DNA of 64,000 nucleotides from Hevea brasiliensis (taxonomy: Eukaryota > Streptophyta > Magnoliopsida > Malpighiales > Euphorbiaceae), in assembly GCF_030052815.1 (NCBI RefSeq), contig NC_079509.1, forward strand, positions 40,976,750 through 41,040,749. The letters are read 5' to 3'. Below the pieces are notes generated by a model. The model was not told the origin of the DNA. It worked only from the letters and a program-made list of their open reading frames with translations, and made no database searches. The translations under genes and the position numbers were made by a program. Shown here in pieces: positions 20,534 to 32,068 of the stretch. How positions within the stretch are numbered: position 1 is the stretch's first letter; each line of letters begins with the position of its first letter.

Positions 20534-22374
20534 TTATTCAGCTGGAGGAACACCCCCAGCCTGATCTACATTTTGCTCATTTTCTCTCTCGCCCTCGGCC
20601 TCCTCTCTTCGCTCATCCTCGCTCAGGAGCCAGTCGGCCATCCAAGAGAAGTCCTCCTGGGTAACGCTCGAGTTTGGTCAAGAGATCCTTGTGAGCATTC
20701 ACATAGGCACCGGCTATTCCTGTCACCATCTCTTCATCTTTTGCCTTAAGCTCCTCAGTAAGGTAAGCGACCTGAGCAGCTTCGTTGGCCCGGAGTGCCT
20801 GGACTTCTCTAAGAGCATGATCCCTTTCAGCCAGAACATGAGTCTGTTCGGCCAGCTTATCCTCATAGTACTTCATACGCCCCTCAATTTGAGATATGTA
20901 ATCCTGAGCGGATGAGAGTTGGGATCGGAGGGATGCCACTTCTTGACTCTTCTTCTCGACCTCCTTACCTGTGCAAAGGAGCCTTTTCCTGACTACGTCT
21001 TTGGTTCACCAGGCACTCTACATTCAAACTCATGGATCGGGTCAGGATGTCGTCAAGATTGTTCGGAGACAGTCTGTCCCGATCTTCCCGAAGGCAGATA
21101 GAAGACCCCAAGACTTTGGCAAAATCGAGGTTCTCCCGAACAGTCCGGTTGTTCTCCAGAGAAGTGATCAGCACTTGAGCGCCACGAGAAGGGGGCCTCG
21201 CAGGAGGTCGAGAACGACCCCCTTCTGTGCTTGGAGCAACTGGAGGAGGTGGAAGCGGCTCTTCTCGTCAAGGAGGAGATCGGACAGCTTCTGCGATCGA
21301 CGGTCCCGAACTTCGAGGCGGGTCCCCTTGTATCTCCCCAGGTTCATGGCCGGGTGCTTGAAGTAGTGCCGAACGCTTCATCTCTTTTACTTTCCGGGAA
21401 ATCTCTCTTTCTTTCTTCCGCTTCCTGGAACCTTCACCTCCCGCCATACCTGCACAAAAAAGAGGTCAGTGAGATCGCTAAGGTCCTGAGATCTGAGATG
21501 TAGAAAATACCAATGCCGAGGTCAGAGAGCGGAAGTTCACGAACTTGGCCAGTGATCAGCTGTATGGTCCAATGGTGCAGCTTCACCGTGATCTAAACAG
21601 AGAACTTCCGAGTGGCGCTGATTCTTCAGTTCCATCACTATTAGGCTTTCCTCCTTGTTCAGGGTAATACGCTTCGGAATCAAGGGCCCCTGGTGCCACC
21701 AGCTACGGGGGAATTCCTCAAAGCAGGTCGGATTTTTACTCCTCAGAATGAAGAAGCGGTTCTTCCAATTCTTAAGGGAGGAGGGCAGATCGGTAAAGAG
21801 CCCACAATGAGGCTTCGCTTGAAAAAACCAGTGCTCATCGTCCTTTCGCGAGTTAGCTCATGCGATTCGGTGAACACCTTAGCCGTAGGACTGATTCCCT
21901 TAGCTCGGCACAGGCCTCGGAAGGCTACTAAGATCCGCCATGAGTTAGGGTGAACTTGAGCAATGCATACTCGGTGATATTTTAAGACCTCCTTGAAGAA
22001 GTCATCCAGAGGGAACCGAAGACCGCTTTAATCGCCTCGTATACCATAACCATGTCATTCTCTTCAAAGAAGTGATCGGCTCGGTGATCGCCGTGACACC
22101 GGATAAGTTCGTACGAATCAGGACGAATATTGTACTCCTGGATAAACGATTGCAGATCGGATTCTTGCAAGATCGATGGTAGCTCGTCCATAGGAAGATT
22201 CTCCCTCCCTAAAGAAGGTGCATGCCTTGATGGTGCGATCCGCCCCCGAGCTGGAACGGAGACCCTAGGAGGTTCTGGTTGTGTGCTTGGCCCGACCACC
22301 TCTTCTTCATCAGACGACCACGAAAACTGAATGGAAGGAGGGCTCGTCGCTCTCTGACCTTCGGCGCCGCTCAT
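20534..22374 (-). pseudogene. U3 antisense gene: putative gypsy-type transposon domain plus coiled coil
   Basis: Start chosen at the ATG at 22374-22372 (MSGAEG) because LTR4 has a matching start (MGNSDS) and both continue with SPPSI..SW.SDE. Residues ~60-230 (YELIRCHGD, then HPNSW, a later WKNRFF) resemble the plant 'putative gypsy type transposon' domain (PF04195-like). After the intron (21450-21510) a basic KRKKERE stretch is followed by a Pro-rich linker, a conserved block (GAQVL..SLE.NRT) and a coiled coil (20940-20680). The acidic tail ends GGVPPAE with TAA at 20534-20536. Frame changes near 22033, 21848 and 20660, and a TGA near 21270, break it. It runs against the element's own transcription. 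Function unknown. Confidence 0.72.
21450..21510 (-). other. Intron of the antisense gene in LTR2
   Basis: On the minus strand the segment runs GTATTTTC... to TTTTTTGTGCAG, 61 bp. The matching position in LTR4 has GTAAATTCC... to TGTGTGTAG, 64 bp. Both are followed by an ATG-containing KRK-rich exon. Confidence 0.6.
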
Positions 22375-22530
22375 TTTCAAAGGAAATAAAGGATTTAAAC
22401 TAAAAAGAAGATCAAAGCCCTTACCGGAGTCTGATCGGCATCGGAAGAACTTGAGAAAACGAGAGAACTTTGAAGTTGTGAGCAAGAGACTGAAAATGAC
22501 ATACAGGAGCAAATGGCTAACCCTTCACCC

Positions 22531-22540
22531 CTATTTATAC
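22531..22540 (-). promoter_or_regulatory. TATA box of the antisense gene
   Basis: Minus strand GTATAAATAG, about 160 bp before the ATG. LTR4 has CTATATATATATG at the same relative place (55992-56003), about 180 bp before its ATG. Confidence 0.6.
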
Positions 22541-22619
22541 TCATCCGAATGCTCACGAGGTTCCAGGCAGCGCATTGGTTAGCGGGACTCGCCAGCTGTT
22601 CTGACACGTCTCACGCATA

Positions 22620-23000
22620 TTCCCAAGATCCCATAAAGAGATCGGTTAATTATAGAGCGCGATTGTGTGTTTGAATTATGGATTGGATAAGTGTCATTCA
22701 GGTAAAGAATCAGATCGGATAATCATATTAGAGCTCGGAAAATAATTAATAAGATAATAATTGACAAAATAAAATCTTTATTTCCAAAAGATCGGATTAC
22801 ATCATTTGGGTGATCTCAAGAGATCGGAATACATTTCCAAAAGTCAGATTACATAATTTGGGCGATCTAAAGATCGGAACACATTAGAGATCTGATTACA
22901 TCAAAAGGCTGATCTCTAAAAGATCAGCGGAACATCCTATCTAAAGAGGCCTGTGTCAATAGTCAACATTGTGACCGATCCAAAGGGGTGTCACCGACCA
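22620..23000. repeat. AGATCGGATTACAT-type short repeats in LTR2 U3
   Basis: Five loose copies of AGATCGGA(A/T)TACAT lie between 22770 and 22930. The heptamer AGATCGG is frequent throughout this LTR family. No coding potential seen. Confidence 0.5.
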
Positions 23001-24019
23001 GAACCGAGGCGCTGTCGGAACACCCAATGTGGAGGAAAGCCGCTGTCGGAACACCCAATGTGGTGAGAAGTCAAATAAACTTGGAAGAGCAACCGTCAAG
23101 GGTCGGCAGAACATCAATAATTTGCTCGGTCAAAATCGGTTCGCCGATTATGCCAGTTGAACGACTCGAGATCGATACAATCGAGGTCCGCAATCCAGAT
23201 CGGTTAATTGATTTAGTTCTCTCACCATCATCAGATAAGGTCATCACGATTATTCGATCACCAGCGTCATGAGTTTTCAGTCGGGGAATAAAAAGGTCCA
23301 TCGAAAAAGATCAAAAACCACAATCCTGCCAGAACAACTGCCGAAATAACTAGAATAGGAAAGTAAAGAAGAAAAGAAGAAAATCAGATGGAGAAAGTTT
23401 TGGGTCAGGGGGTATATATAGGGGGAAATCAAGCATTTATTACTGAGCAGAAAACGAAGCGGACGCTTCGGGAATTGAGGGGAATTAATGCTTTGACCGG
23501 ACCGGGCCTAGTTAAGGGAAGTATTGGAGTAATAGAGATCAGAAGATGGAAGATCGACATGAAAGATCGGAGAAGGACCATGTTGAGAAGATCGAAAAGC
23601 AAGAGAGAACAGAAAACGAAAGGGCGCCTACTGCTGTCACCATAATCAGAACCGAGGTAGTTAAAGCATTGCCAAGTAAAATCTCAACCGAACGCTCCAG
23701 AATCACCCACGTTTCTGACATGCGCTGTACATCCTAATCTCCACCGTTGATCCAACTTGTAAGGACGAGCTCAGAGCCCTTGGATCAAAGAAGAAGACGA
23801 CAAAATCAGCGCCTTTCACTCCTAGCCTTCAGATCCCCCCGGACAAGAGAATTTGGGACCGTCAGATTAGAAGAAGAAAATGACAAATTTTCTAAAGAGG
23901 ATCTCAGCCGTCCGTTCTGATTCTCTTTAATTCCTGAGCCTCAGATCATGTCCTTTGAAATCCTGACCCTCCATCTCCCTCAAAATAGATCCTGACCCTT
24001 CATGGGGAGCACCCGGTTC

Positions 24020-24028
24020 CTATAAATA
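24020..24028 (+). promoter_or_regulatory. TATA box of LTR2 (sense promoter)
   Basis: CTATAAATA in the same conserved block as at 12156 and 40574. It is divergent from the antisense TATA box 1.5 kb away. Confidence 0.75.
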
Positions 24029-24983
24029 CCTGCATGAAAACTGTTCAAGGAGGATGAAAAAAAAGAAAGAAGGTTGTTAATATAGTGGAAGAACTCTGAA
24101 ATTTAATTCAGATTATTACTCTGCTTTCATAAGAAGAGCTTTTGGAACCAGTTTCCTGAAGTGTTTTCTTAAAAGATTTTGAACACTGGAACATTTTCAT
24201 TTTCACTGCTCATTATCCAAAGAGCATTCCCATTTTTTTCGCCTCGTTACCTGCTTTTATTTCCGTCGTCCATGTTCAATCTCATTTAAACTCGTATAAT
24301 TTCGACTGATTGCATTTAGTGAAGTACTCTTTGTTTCAAGGCGGACCTTAGTCTCCTGGCTACCGACTTGCGATCTTATTACGTTCTGTGATTCTATAGT
24401 TAGCTCACTAAATCCGACTTCTTACAGGTCAGCGTTCATATTGCCATTTTATTTAGTTCTTGTTTTGTGTATTTCTTTTTTTTTTAATGCATGTTATTTC
24501 CTTTAAGGTCATATCACATTTGAAAATGCAAAGGTAGGTCGTGCTTCAGTTGGCTTCTACGTCGGCTAAATCATATTTTTGTTGATCTTTATTATTTTGG
24601 GAACGCAAGTCATCTAGTCTTGAATAATATATAAATGGTTATGATAAAATAGGTAACTGTATTTTAGGGGTCTCTTTGAAAAAAAGGGTCTAAATAACAC
24701 GTCAGGAGGAATAGCTAAATTGAATCACTAGGCTGACGTAGAAGACAGGCCGGCATAACACCATAAGACGGAATAAAGATCAAATCTCAGATGAGTAAAA
24801 TGGAACAGATGAAATACTGGTAAGGCGACCACATGGGAGGTCGGTAAAGTTCATCAAAGATCCCTTATTTAGTCACAAAGTACCAATAAGTTAAAGGAAG
24901 CCTTATTATGACCCTTGGCATCTTTAAATACTAGGACTCTTAAACTTAGGCTCTTAAGATATATAGCTGTGATCAAGTTTCGA

Positions 24984-25305
24984 AGAGATCGGAGGAGAGT
25001 TCTTATCCGGTCTCAATTCAAAATTTTAATGAATACTTAATAGAGATCGGATGAGAGTTCTTATCCGGTCTCAATTCAAAATTTTAATGAATACTTAATA
25101 GAGATCGGAGGAGAGTTCTTACCCGGTCTCCACTCAAAATTTTAATAAATATTGAATAGAGATCGGAGAAGAATTCTTATTCGGTCTCAACTCAGAATTT
25201 TAATAAATATTCAATAGAGATCGGGGGAGAATTCTTATCCGGTCTCAACTCAAAATTTTAATAAATATTAAAGAGTTCGGAGAAGAGTTCTTATCCGATT
25301 TTTAA
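24984..25305 (+). repeat. Hairpin repeat array in LTR2
   Basis: Six units with GAGATCGGA, loop GGAGAGTTCTTA and TCCGGTCTC. Relative to LTR1 the right arm has changed but still pairs with the left arm (one G-U pair, no bulge). Confidence 0.8.
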
Positions 25306-25507
25306 ATTAAATTTTAATAAAATATTTCTTTCAAATAAAATTAACATACAAAAGTAACTCACTAAGGTTGTCTCATTTACTTATGTATCTGGGTGATCCA
25401 AATTTAGTGAAAAATCAAATGTTCCTTTAGTCAAAAGGATTAACATGTCCATTCAAACCCTCCTAACTAATGCAAAGTTAAATCTACTTACCCTTATTAA
25501 GGGACGA

Positions 25508-25664
25508 GGTGGGGTGCCTAACACCTTCCCCACCCGTTTATGGACCCCGAACCTAGAATCTCTGTCTTGAAGTGGTTTCATTTCAATCTATTTTCACAAA
25601 TGGTTTTCTTTAGTTTCCCTCAAAACTAAGGTGGCGACTCCTCACTCTTTCCCACTTCGGTGAG
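25508..25664 (+). other. Two U5 hairpins in LTR2
   Basis: Hairpin A pairs 25508-25514 with 25528-25534 (GGTGGGG/CCCCACC). Hairpin B pairs 25641-25645 with 25660-25664 (CTCAC/GTGAG). Confidence 0.65.
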
Positions 25665-25699
25665 GGTCCGTTCAGGCGACCGCAAAACACCTTGCGACA

Positions 25700-27780
25700 T
25701 TCGGCCAACATGAAGGGGAGGGTGATTTGCATGATTTGAATGGTTTGAATGGGTATAGGAACTTTAATTAGTTGAATGGTTAGGATTAAAGGCTTTGAAA
25801 GTAGCTAAATGCATGAGTTTGTGAATTAGGGTTTTGAACATTAGGGTTTAGAGACCAAAGATGTGAGGAAGTGGTAAATGATGTCTTTGACCTAATGTGA
25901 AGTGAAAAATGGTCAGTTGTGACCTAATGAAGAGTGTTAGAGGTGTTTGAATCAAAGCCAAATTCGGATGGAGTAGAATGACCAAATTTCCTTTGAGGGA
26001 CCAAAAATGAAATTTTACAAGTCCAATTGGTATGAGACCAATTGGGAATGAAAATAGACACTAAATGACAATTTTTATTTAAGAAGCATGCCCAAAAAGT
26101 GACCAAAACCTAATGAATAAATTGACCAAAGTTAGAAAATTGCAGACTGCCCTGTATAAACTAACCAAATGAATAGTGTTTGTTCATTTGGTCATAACAT
26201 GAGCTAGGAAGGTCTAAATGACCTGAAATTTTACCAGTGGTTAGATGAGATATAGACCTAAAACTTTTATGCTGAACACAAACCCAAATTATGCCATTAA
26301 CCAAGTCATTTGGCCACCCCAAGTTGGTGACCCAAATCTGCCAGCACCAAAAATTGCCCAGAATTCTGGGTTGTATCCAATCCGGCAGCCATGGTTCAAA
26401 TGGCCATAACTTGACCTAAAAAACTCCAATTGGAGTGATTCAAAAAGGAGAATAAACTTAAGACACTAGGAAACATTTTCTATGAAGGAAGTTTTGCCAA
26501 ATTCTAACAGAAAAGTGACTAATGGAATAGTGCAACCTTAGACTCAAAAACTGAAAATTGGCAAATTTGCCTAAAAAGACTTAGAATTTGAATAAATAAC
26601 CAAAACCAACAAATTTAGTGACCAAAATGTGGTATGTGGGTGAAGTTGGAATTCCCATACCTTTTAAGCCTTAGAAAGTCAACAATTTGACTTGAATAGT
26701 GTAGTGAATAATAACCCGAAACACAAAATTTCAAGAACGTCGAGTTTAACACGTTAGAGTTAGGTAAAAGTGAAGTTAAATTTATTTTTGAATTTATGCT
26801 AAGTTATGGTACTGAAATACTGTAAAATTGTGTGTTTCAGTTGAAAAGAATATCGGGAAAGAACCCGAGGAACCGAATCAAGGCCAAGAGGCGACTCGCT
26901 TGAGGTTTGTGCACAACATCACTATGCTTTAAAATTCATTGATAAAGTGAATAAAATATGTATTTTACTTTTGCTTTGAGTTGTTGAAAGTTTATTTGTG
27001 ACATTATTTATAATGTTTTGATTCAAATTGTTGAAAGCTATTGTGTATATTTGAAATGGCAATGTTTGGTAAATTGTTAAGATAAGTTTTGAAACCACAA
27101 TGTCATGACCATATATTTGAACACCTTACTAGCACGACTAGTGGGGGTAATTAGTTTCGAATTTTGATTCCTTCTCTGGAGAAGTGTTGAGGTGTGCCAG
27201 TAGAAGAGGATTTGAATGGATATCCATATATTTGAGCTAGCTAGCCTTGTGATGTGATTTCTCTTTTGCCTCTGGCTATTGAGATTCTATTTGTTTCGAA
27301 TGGCATAATCTAACTATGGGTTTTATGAAATGTGATTTGATACTTCAAAATGAAATTGTTTGGGATTAAAATCTCATAATGCGTAATTTGTATTTAATTC
27401 TCCTGTTCAGTCAAATTTTCAAATAAATGTGATTTAAGTTTTGCATAGAGATTATTTTAGTATGTTGTGCACCACTGAGTCCTAGTACTCAGCGATGGCT
27501 TTTATTGCTGTCGCAGATATAGAGACTAGAGGAGCAGCAGACTGAGCTGCTGAGGATTAAGGATCTATCAGCTTGAAGTATTCGGGTATAATTTATACCC
27601 TAACTGTAAATATTTCTTTTGATGTATGTATTGCACATAAATGTATGGACATGTAAAATGAGTCTTGAGCAGCTTGTACAAAGTTTGTATGAAGTTTGTA
27701 ATAAAAATTTAGTTTGAATTTACTTTGATGTAAATTTTGTAATAATGTATATATATAAATTGTTTTGTCTCTAATGAAAT
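25700..27780 (+). repeat. Tekay-2 3' LTR, right part (TSD copy, then LTR)
   Basis: Begins with the second TTCGG and continues collinear with 35841-37920. It contains two ~200-bp monomer copies (26195 and 26400), the second with the perfect palindrome ACTCCAATTGGAGT at 26423-26436. Similarity to the solo LTR stops at CTAATGAAAT (27780); the last ~450 bp of the LTR are missing. No gene seen. Confidence 0.9.
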
Positions 27781-29656
27781 GACATGGATAAACAAATAAC
27801 ATGGCATGATCATAGACTTTCTAAGGGATTCAATTCTGAGCCACCAAGAATTGAATCAGGGTATTCCTAGGTGTATTTCATTCATTCATTTTACAAGAGT
27901 TACTGAAAGAGTACATAATCAACCCTTGATCTTGATTTCCTCCCACTGGTCCCGCCAATGATCTTGACCTCCTTGTTCTTCTTACAATCCAATTACATTA
28001 TAACCCTTGGCATACCAAGGTGAATTTACAAGAATATGGACTTTAAAGTCCTTAAATAACTAAAATTACATCCTAAGTTATCATAACATTTATGATACAT
28101 GCCACTAAAAATAAATTAATTATTTTACATCCCAAAGAAAAATTGAAATAAATAAATAAATCCAATCACATTGGTCTTTTATTGTCCATGATCATCCATC
28201 ATGCATATTTAAAATTTAACAATTAAATAAAATGTACGTGCTTAAAAATTAAATTGAATATCATATATTCAACAAAAATTCAAATTTGAATCTTATTCAA
28301 ATAAATTTAAATTTAGAAACTTTTTCCAAATTTAATTCCATGAAAACAATTTTCATAAATTAATTGTGTGATTAAAATTCCTAATTAAACCATTTAATTA
28401 GGTTTGGGCTCAATTATGGGCCTTAAATAATTAATTTCTCATTAATTAAATTCATATTTAAACACTTTAAATATAAATTTAACTTATACTATACATCCAA
28501 TATTCTAGATTTGGTTTCAAGTCATTCTAGGGACTTTGTAATCTAATTGCAAATCAAACTTATTTAATTAATCAATTAAACTCTTTAATTAATTAATTGA
28601 ATCATATTTAATTTGGTGATTACTTGTGTATGTGTGTGACTTTCTAGGCTCATCACTAATTGGCAATGAGATATGATATCAACTTTTAATATCATCAGAA
28701 CTCTTTCTTACCATAAATGATTTCTCTAAATCATTTTATGCACCTCATAAACCATGGTTAACACCTAGTATAGCATGCCATGGCCACCCAATCAGTAATA
28801 AGGTTTACCTTAAATGAACCTATAATCATATGTTACCATGCACTAGAATCTCTCTGTTACAAAATCCCAACTCAAGCTGAAGTCATGGTTTATGTCAAAA
28901 CCCATTTGCTATGAATATTATGTTCTCTTTTAATTCCAGTTCTTGATTAAAAAGATTTTTTCATCAGAAACTCTTTTCTGATTAAATCTATCTGTCCTGG
29001 CCAGGAACTTGAAACATCAAGAATAATTAAATGAACATAGGATTTTATCTCTATTTACTTAGAGGAACAGATTCCATCTTGATCAACACCTATCTCCATA
29101 TATAACTAGTAGGAGCTAACATATGTCCATATACTCGTATACAATACAAGTATGAAAGCAGTATCAAACTCAAACCACCTATATACAAGATAACTGTGCT
29201 ATCTCAGGTCTAAAGATTATATGCACTGATATGATTTATGACAATATATTGACAAGAGTAAACTCCATGTGCTTGTCATAAGTATCACTGGTTCGACCTA
29301 CTTATCATGTATAAGTGCCTATCAAGTTTGTCATATGGCATGAGACTCACCATTCCATCTTATTTATATCTCATATAAATAACTTGGGAACAAACATGAA
29401 TACAATCTTTCTGGATAAGTCACGTTCTTATTGTGAAGTATCCTCGATTGTGAACCTATTTATGATACCTTGTACTAGAAATACTGTCACTCATATTCTT
29501 AATAACTTAAGAATAGAATTTCTAACAAAATATCAATGGACCTTTTCTATTACACATAAATATATTATGTAAACAGAAAAGTGGAAATGCCTTTTATTAA
29601 TAAAAATATGTACAAGATATACACTAAATGATATGCTCTAGGGCATACTACTAACA
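27781..29656 (-). repeat. Left LTR-like repeat (minus), left third unlike its partner
   Basis: 28430-29656 matches 30800-32066 in direct orientation, ending CATACTACTAACA. Read on the minus strand it starts TGTTAGTAGTATGCCC. The part 27781-28430 does not match the partner's 29970-30800 at all, and no target duplication is visible. Probably an LTR of Copia-type or unclassified family. No coding potential seen. Confidence 0.65.
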
Positions 29657-29955
29657 CCTGAGGCGCACGAAAACACGGCCACCCCGTGTAAACACAGCCT
29701 TCGGCATGGGGTGAGACGTGCGAGAGACACGGCCCTTGTCGTTGAGCGACATGCCCTTGGCACACGTCAACACGCCCCGTGTATGCTGAAACACACCCTA
29801 GGCCGCGTAAAAACCCAAAACATTGTCCAGGTTATGTTTCTTGCTGCAGTTTGGTTTTTAAGGGTTTTCTTGATCCGAACCAATTTCAAATCAACCCAAA
29901 TTCAGCCTAATCACACAATTAATCCTCATAATCAATCTAAATGGCAAATATAATG
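29657..29955. other. Short GC-rich spacer between the paired LTRs
   Basis: 299 bp. The left half is unusually GC-rich, with repeated CACGG, CCCCGTGT and ACACG words; the right half is AT-rich. No retrotransposon protein is encoded, so the unit is non-autonomous or internally deleted. Confidence 0.55.
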
Positions 29956-29967
29956 GCTCTGATACCA
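29956..29967 (-). promoter_or_regulatory. Primer binding site (minus strand, tRNA-Met type)
   Basis: GCTCTGATACCA is the reverse complement of TGGTATCAGAGC. It lies 2 bp from the right-hand LTR end at 29970, which fixes the element on the minus strand with its 5' LTR on the right. Confidence 0.8.
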
Positions 29968-29969
29968 AT

Positions 29970-32066
29970 TGAAGGCATGGAAGCATGGAAATTAGGGGAT
30001 TTAAGCATTGAAATTTAAAACTTTATCGAGGGTTACATGCAACATACCATATGTTTTATGTGCCTAATCAATCTCAATGCTCACAAGCATACCAAAACAC
30101 ATTTTAGCATACATTAAAATCTTCATTTGCCATTTAAGATTATGAATTAATTCATTAATCCCTAATTAAAGGGGGAATTTTGAGTACTAACCTCTTGATG
30201 CACAATTGATGCAATTCCCACTCTTAAGATGCTCTTAGGACCCCAAATGTTGTCCCTCTAGCTTGTCCACCACAAGCACACCAATGGTAGCCCCAATTTG
30301 ACTTCCCAAGCCTATTCAACCACTTGAAATTTAGGGTTTATGCTTTAGTGGGGTTGTATGAATGTATGGAAGATTAGAAACACTTTCTAGCAAATTTAAT
30401 TCAAAGGAAATGGAAGGATTCTATTTGAATTAAATTGAGAGAGCAAGAAGAAGAGGAGAGTCTATGGTTGCCATCCACCTTGAAGAGAAGAAGGGTGAGT
30501 TTTGTTTCTTCTTTCTTTTCCTTTTATAGTTATGTCAAAGTCTCACTAACTCCCTTGCCACATGTCACCAATTAATTTAATCTTACTTTTGTTGACTTAA
30601 TCTCGTCAAGCCAAGTATCAAAGATAGATTGAATCTTGACTTTTATCATCTTGCATGATTGGAAGACAAATGGCAAGCTCATATGGTGCCATGTCTCACC
30701 ATCTCATGGTGCCACATGTCACTATGTGAAATAACCAATTTATCCTTACTTTTAATTTGAGTTCTCAACTCAAAATTATAATTTCCCCTCTTCAAATTAA
30801 TTTATATCAAATATAAATTAATTAATTAATTAATCTTCATTAATTAATTTCTTACAATTAAATTCATATTTAAACAATTTAAATATAAATTTAATTTATG
30901 TTATACATCTAATAACCTGGATTTAATTTCAAGTCAAGCTAGGGACTTTGCAATTTTATTGCAAACCAAACATATTTAATTAATTAATTAAACTCTTTAA
31001 TTAATCAATTAAATCACATTTTACTTAGTGATTAACTTGTGCAGATGTGTGACTTACTAGGCTCATTACTTATTAGCAATGATAAATGATATTATCCCAT
31101 AATATCATTAGAACTCTTTCTTACCTAAAATAATTTCTCTAAATCATTTTAGGCATATCATAAACCATAGTTGATACCTAGCATAGTATGCCATGGCCAC
31201 CCAATTAGTGATAAGGAATACCTTAAATGAACCTTCAATCGTATGTTACCATGCACTAGAATCTCTCCATTACAAAATCTAATTCTAGCTAGAGTCATGG
31301 TTAATGTCAAACTCCATTTGCTATAAACATTATGTTCTCTTTTAATTCCAATTCTTGATTAATTAGATTTTCTTATCAGAAACTCTTTCCTGACTAAATC
31401 TATCTGTCCTGGCTAGGAACTTAAATCATCAAGAATAATTAAATGAATATAGGATTTCATCCCTATTTACTTAGGGTAACGGATTCCATCTTGATCAACA
31501 CTTATCTCCATATATAACTAGTAGGAGCCAACACATGCCCATATACCCATACATAGTATAAGTATGAAAGCAATATCAAACTCAAACCACTTATATATAA
31601 GATAACTATGTTATCTCAGGTCTAAAGATTATATGCACTAATATGATATATGACAATGCATTGACAATAGTAAACTCCATGTGTTTGTCATAAGCGTCAC
31701 TGGTTCGACCTATCTATCATGTACAAGTGCCTATCATGTTTGTTATGTGGCATGAGACTCACCACTCCAACTTATTTATATCTCATATTAATACTTTGGG
31801 AACAAACATGATTACAATCTTTCTGGATAAGTCATATCATTTGTGAAGTATCCTTGATCATGAACCAATTTATGATACTTTATACTAGAAATACTGTCAC
31901 TCATATTCTTAACAACTTAAGAATAGAATTTCTAACAAAATATCAATGGACCTTTTCAATTATACATAAATTGAATATGTAAACGGAAAAATGAAATTGC
32001 CTTTTATTAATAAAATATGTACAAGATACATACAAAAATGATATGCTCTAGGGCATACTACTAACA
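29970..32066 (-). repeat. Right LTR (5' LTR of the minus-strand unit)
   Basis: On the minus strand it runs TGTTAGTAG... to ...CCATGCCTTCA, so it has TG..CA ends and is 2.1 kb long. A TATA box (CTATAAAAGG on minus, near 30520-30530) lies in the part its left partner lacks. No gene seen. Confidence 0.75.
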
Positions 32067-32068
32067 TC

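Larger units (their letters stand above)
19966..25699 (+). mobile_element. Solo Ogre LTR (LTR2) with the U3 antisense gene
   Basis: Begins TGTCGACACC, ends TTGCGACA, and has a perfect 5-bp target duplication, with no internal region. It is therefore a 5.73-kb solo LTR left by LTR-LTR recombination. U3 (to about 24020) holds a minus-strand gene with its own TATA box and intron. R/U5 holds the sense TATA box, the hairpin array and the conserved U5 hairpins. Confidence 0.95.
13945..27780 (+). mobile_element. Tekay-2: Tekay/Del-type chromovirus, interrupted and truncated
   Basis: The remnant of its 5' LTR is 13945-14084, the internal region 14085-18952, and the 3' LTR 18953-19965 plus 25705-27780. 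The primer site, gag-pro-RT-RH-IN order with a decayed chromodomain, and LTRs beginning TGTAACACCC support Tekay. Ogre-1 inserted in the 5' LTR and a second Ogre in the 3' LTR. The 3' LTR stops at 27780, about 450 bp short of the end seen in the related solo LTR at 34840-38372. Confidence 0.88.
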
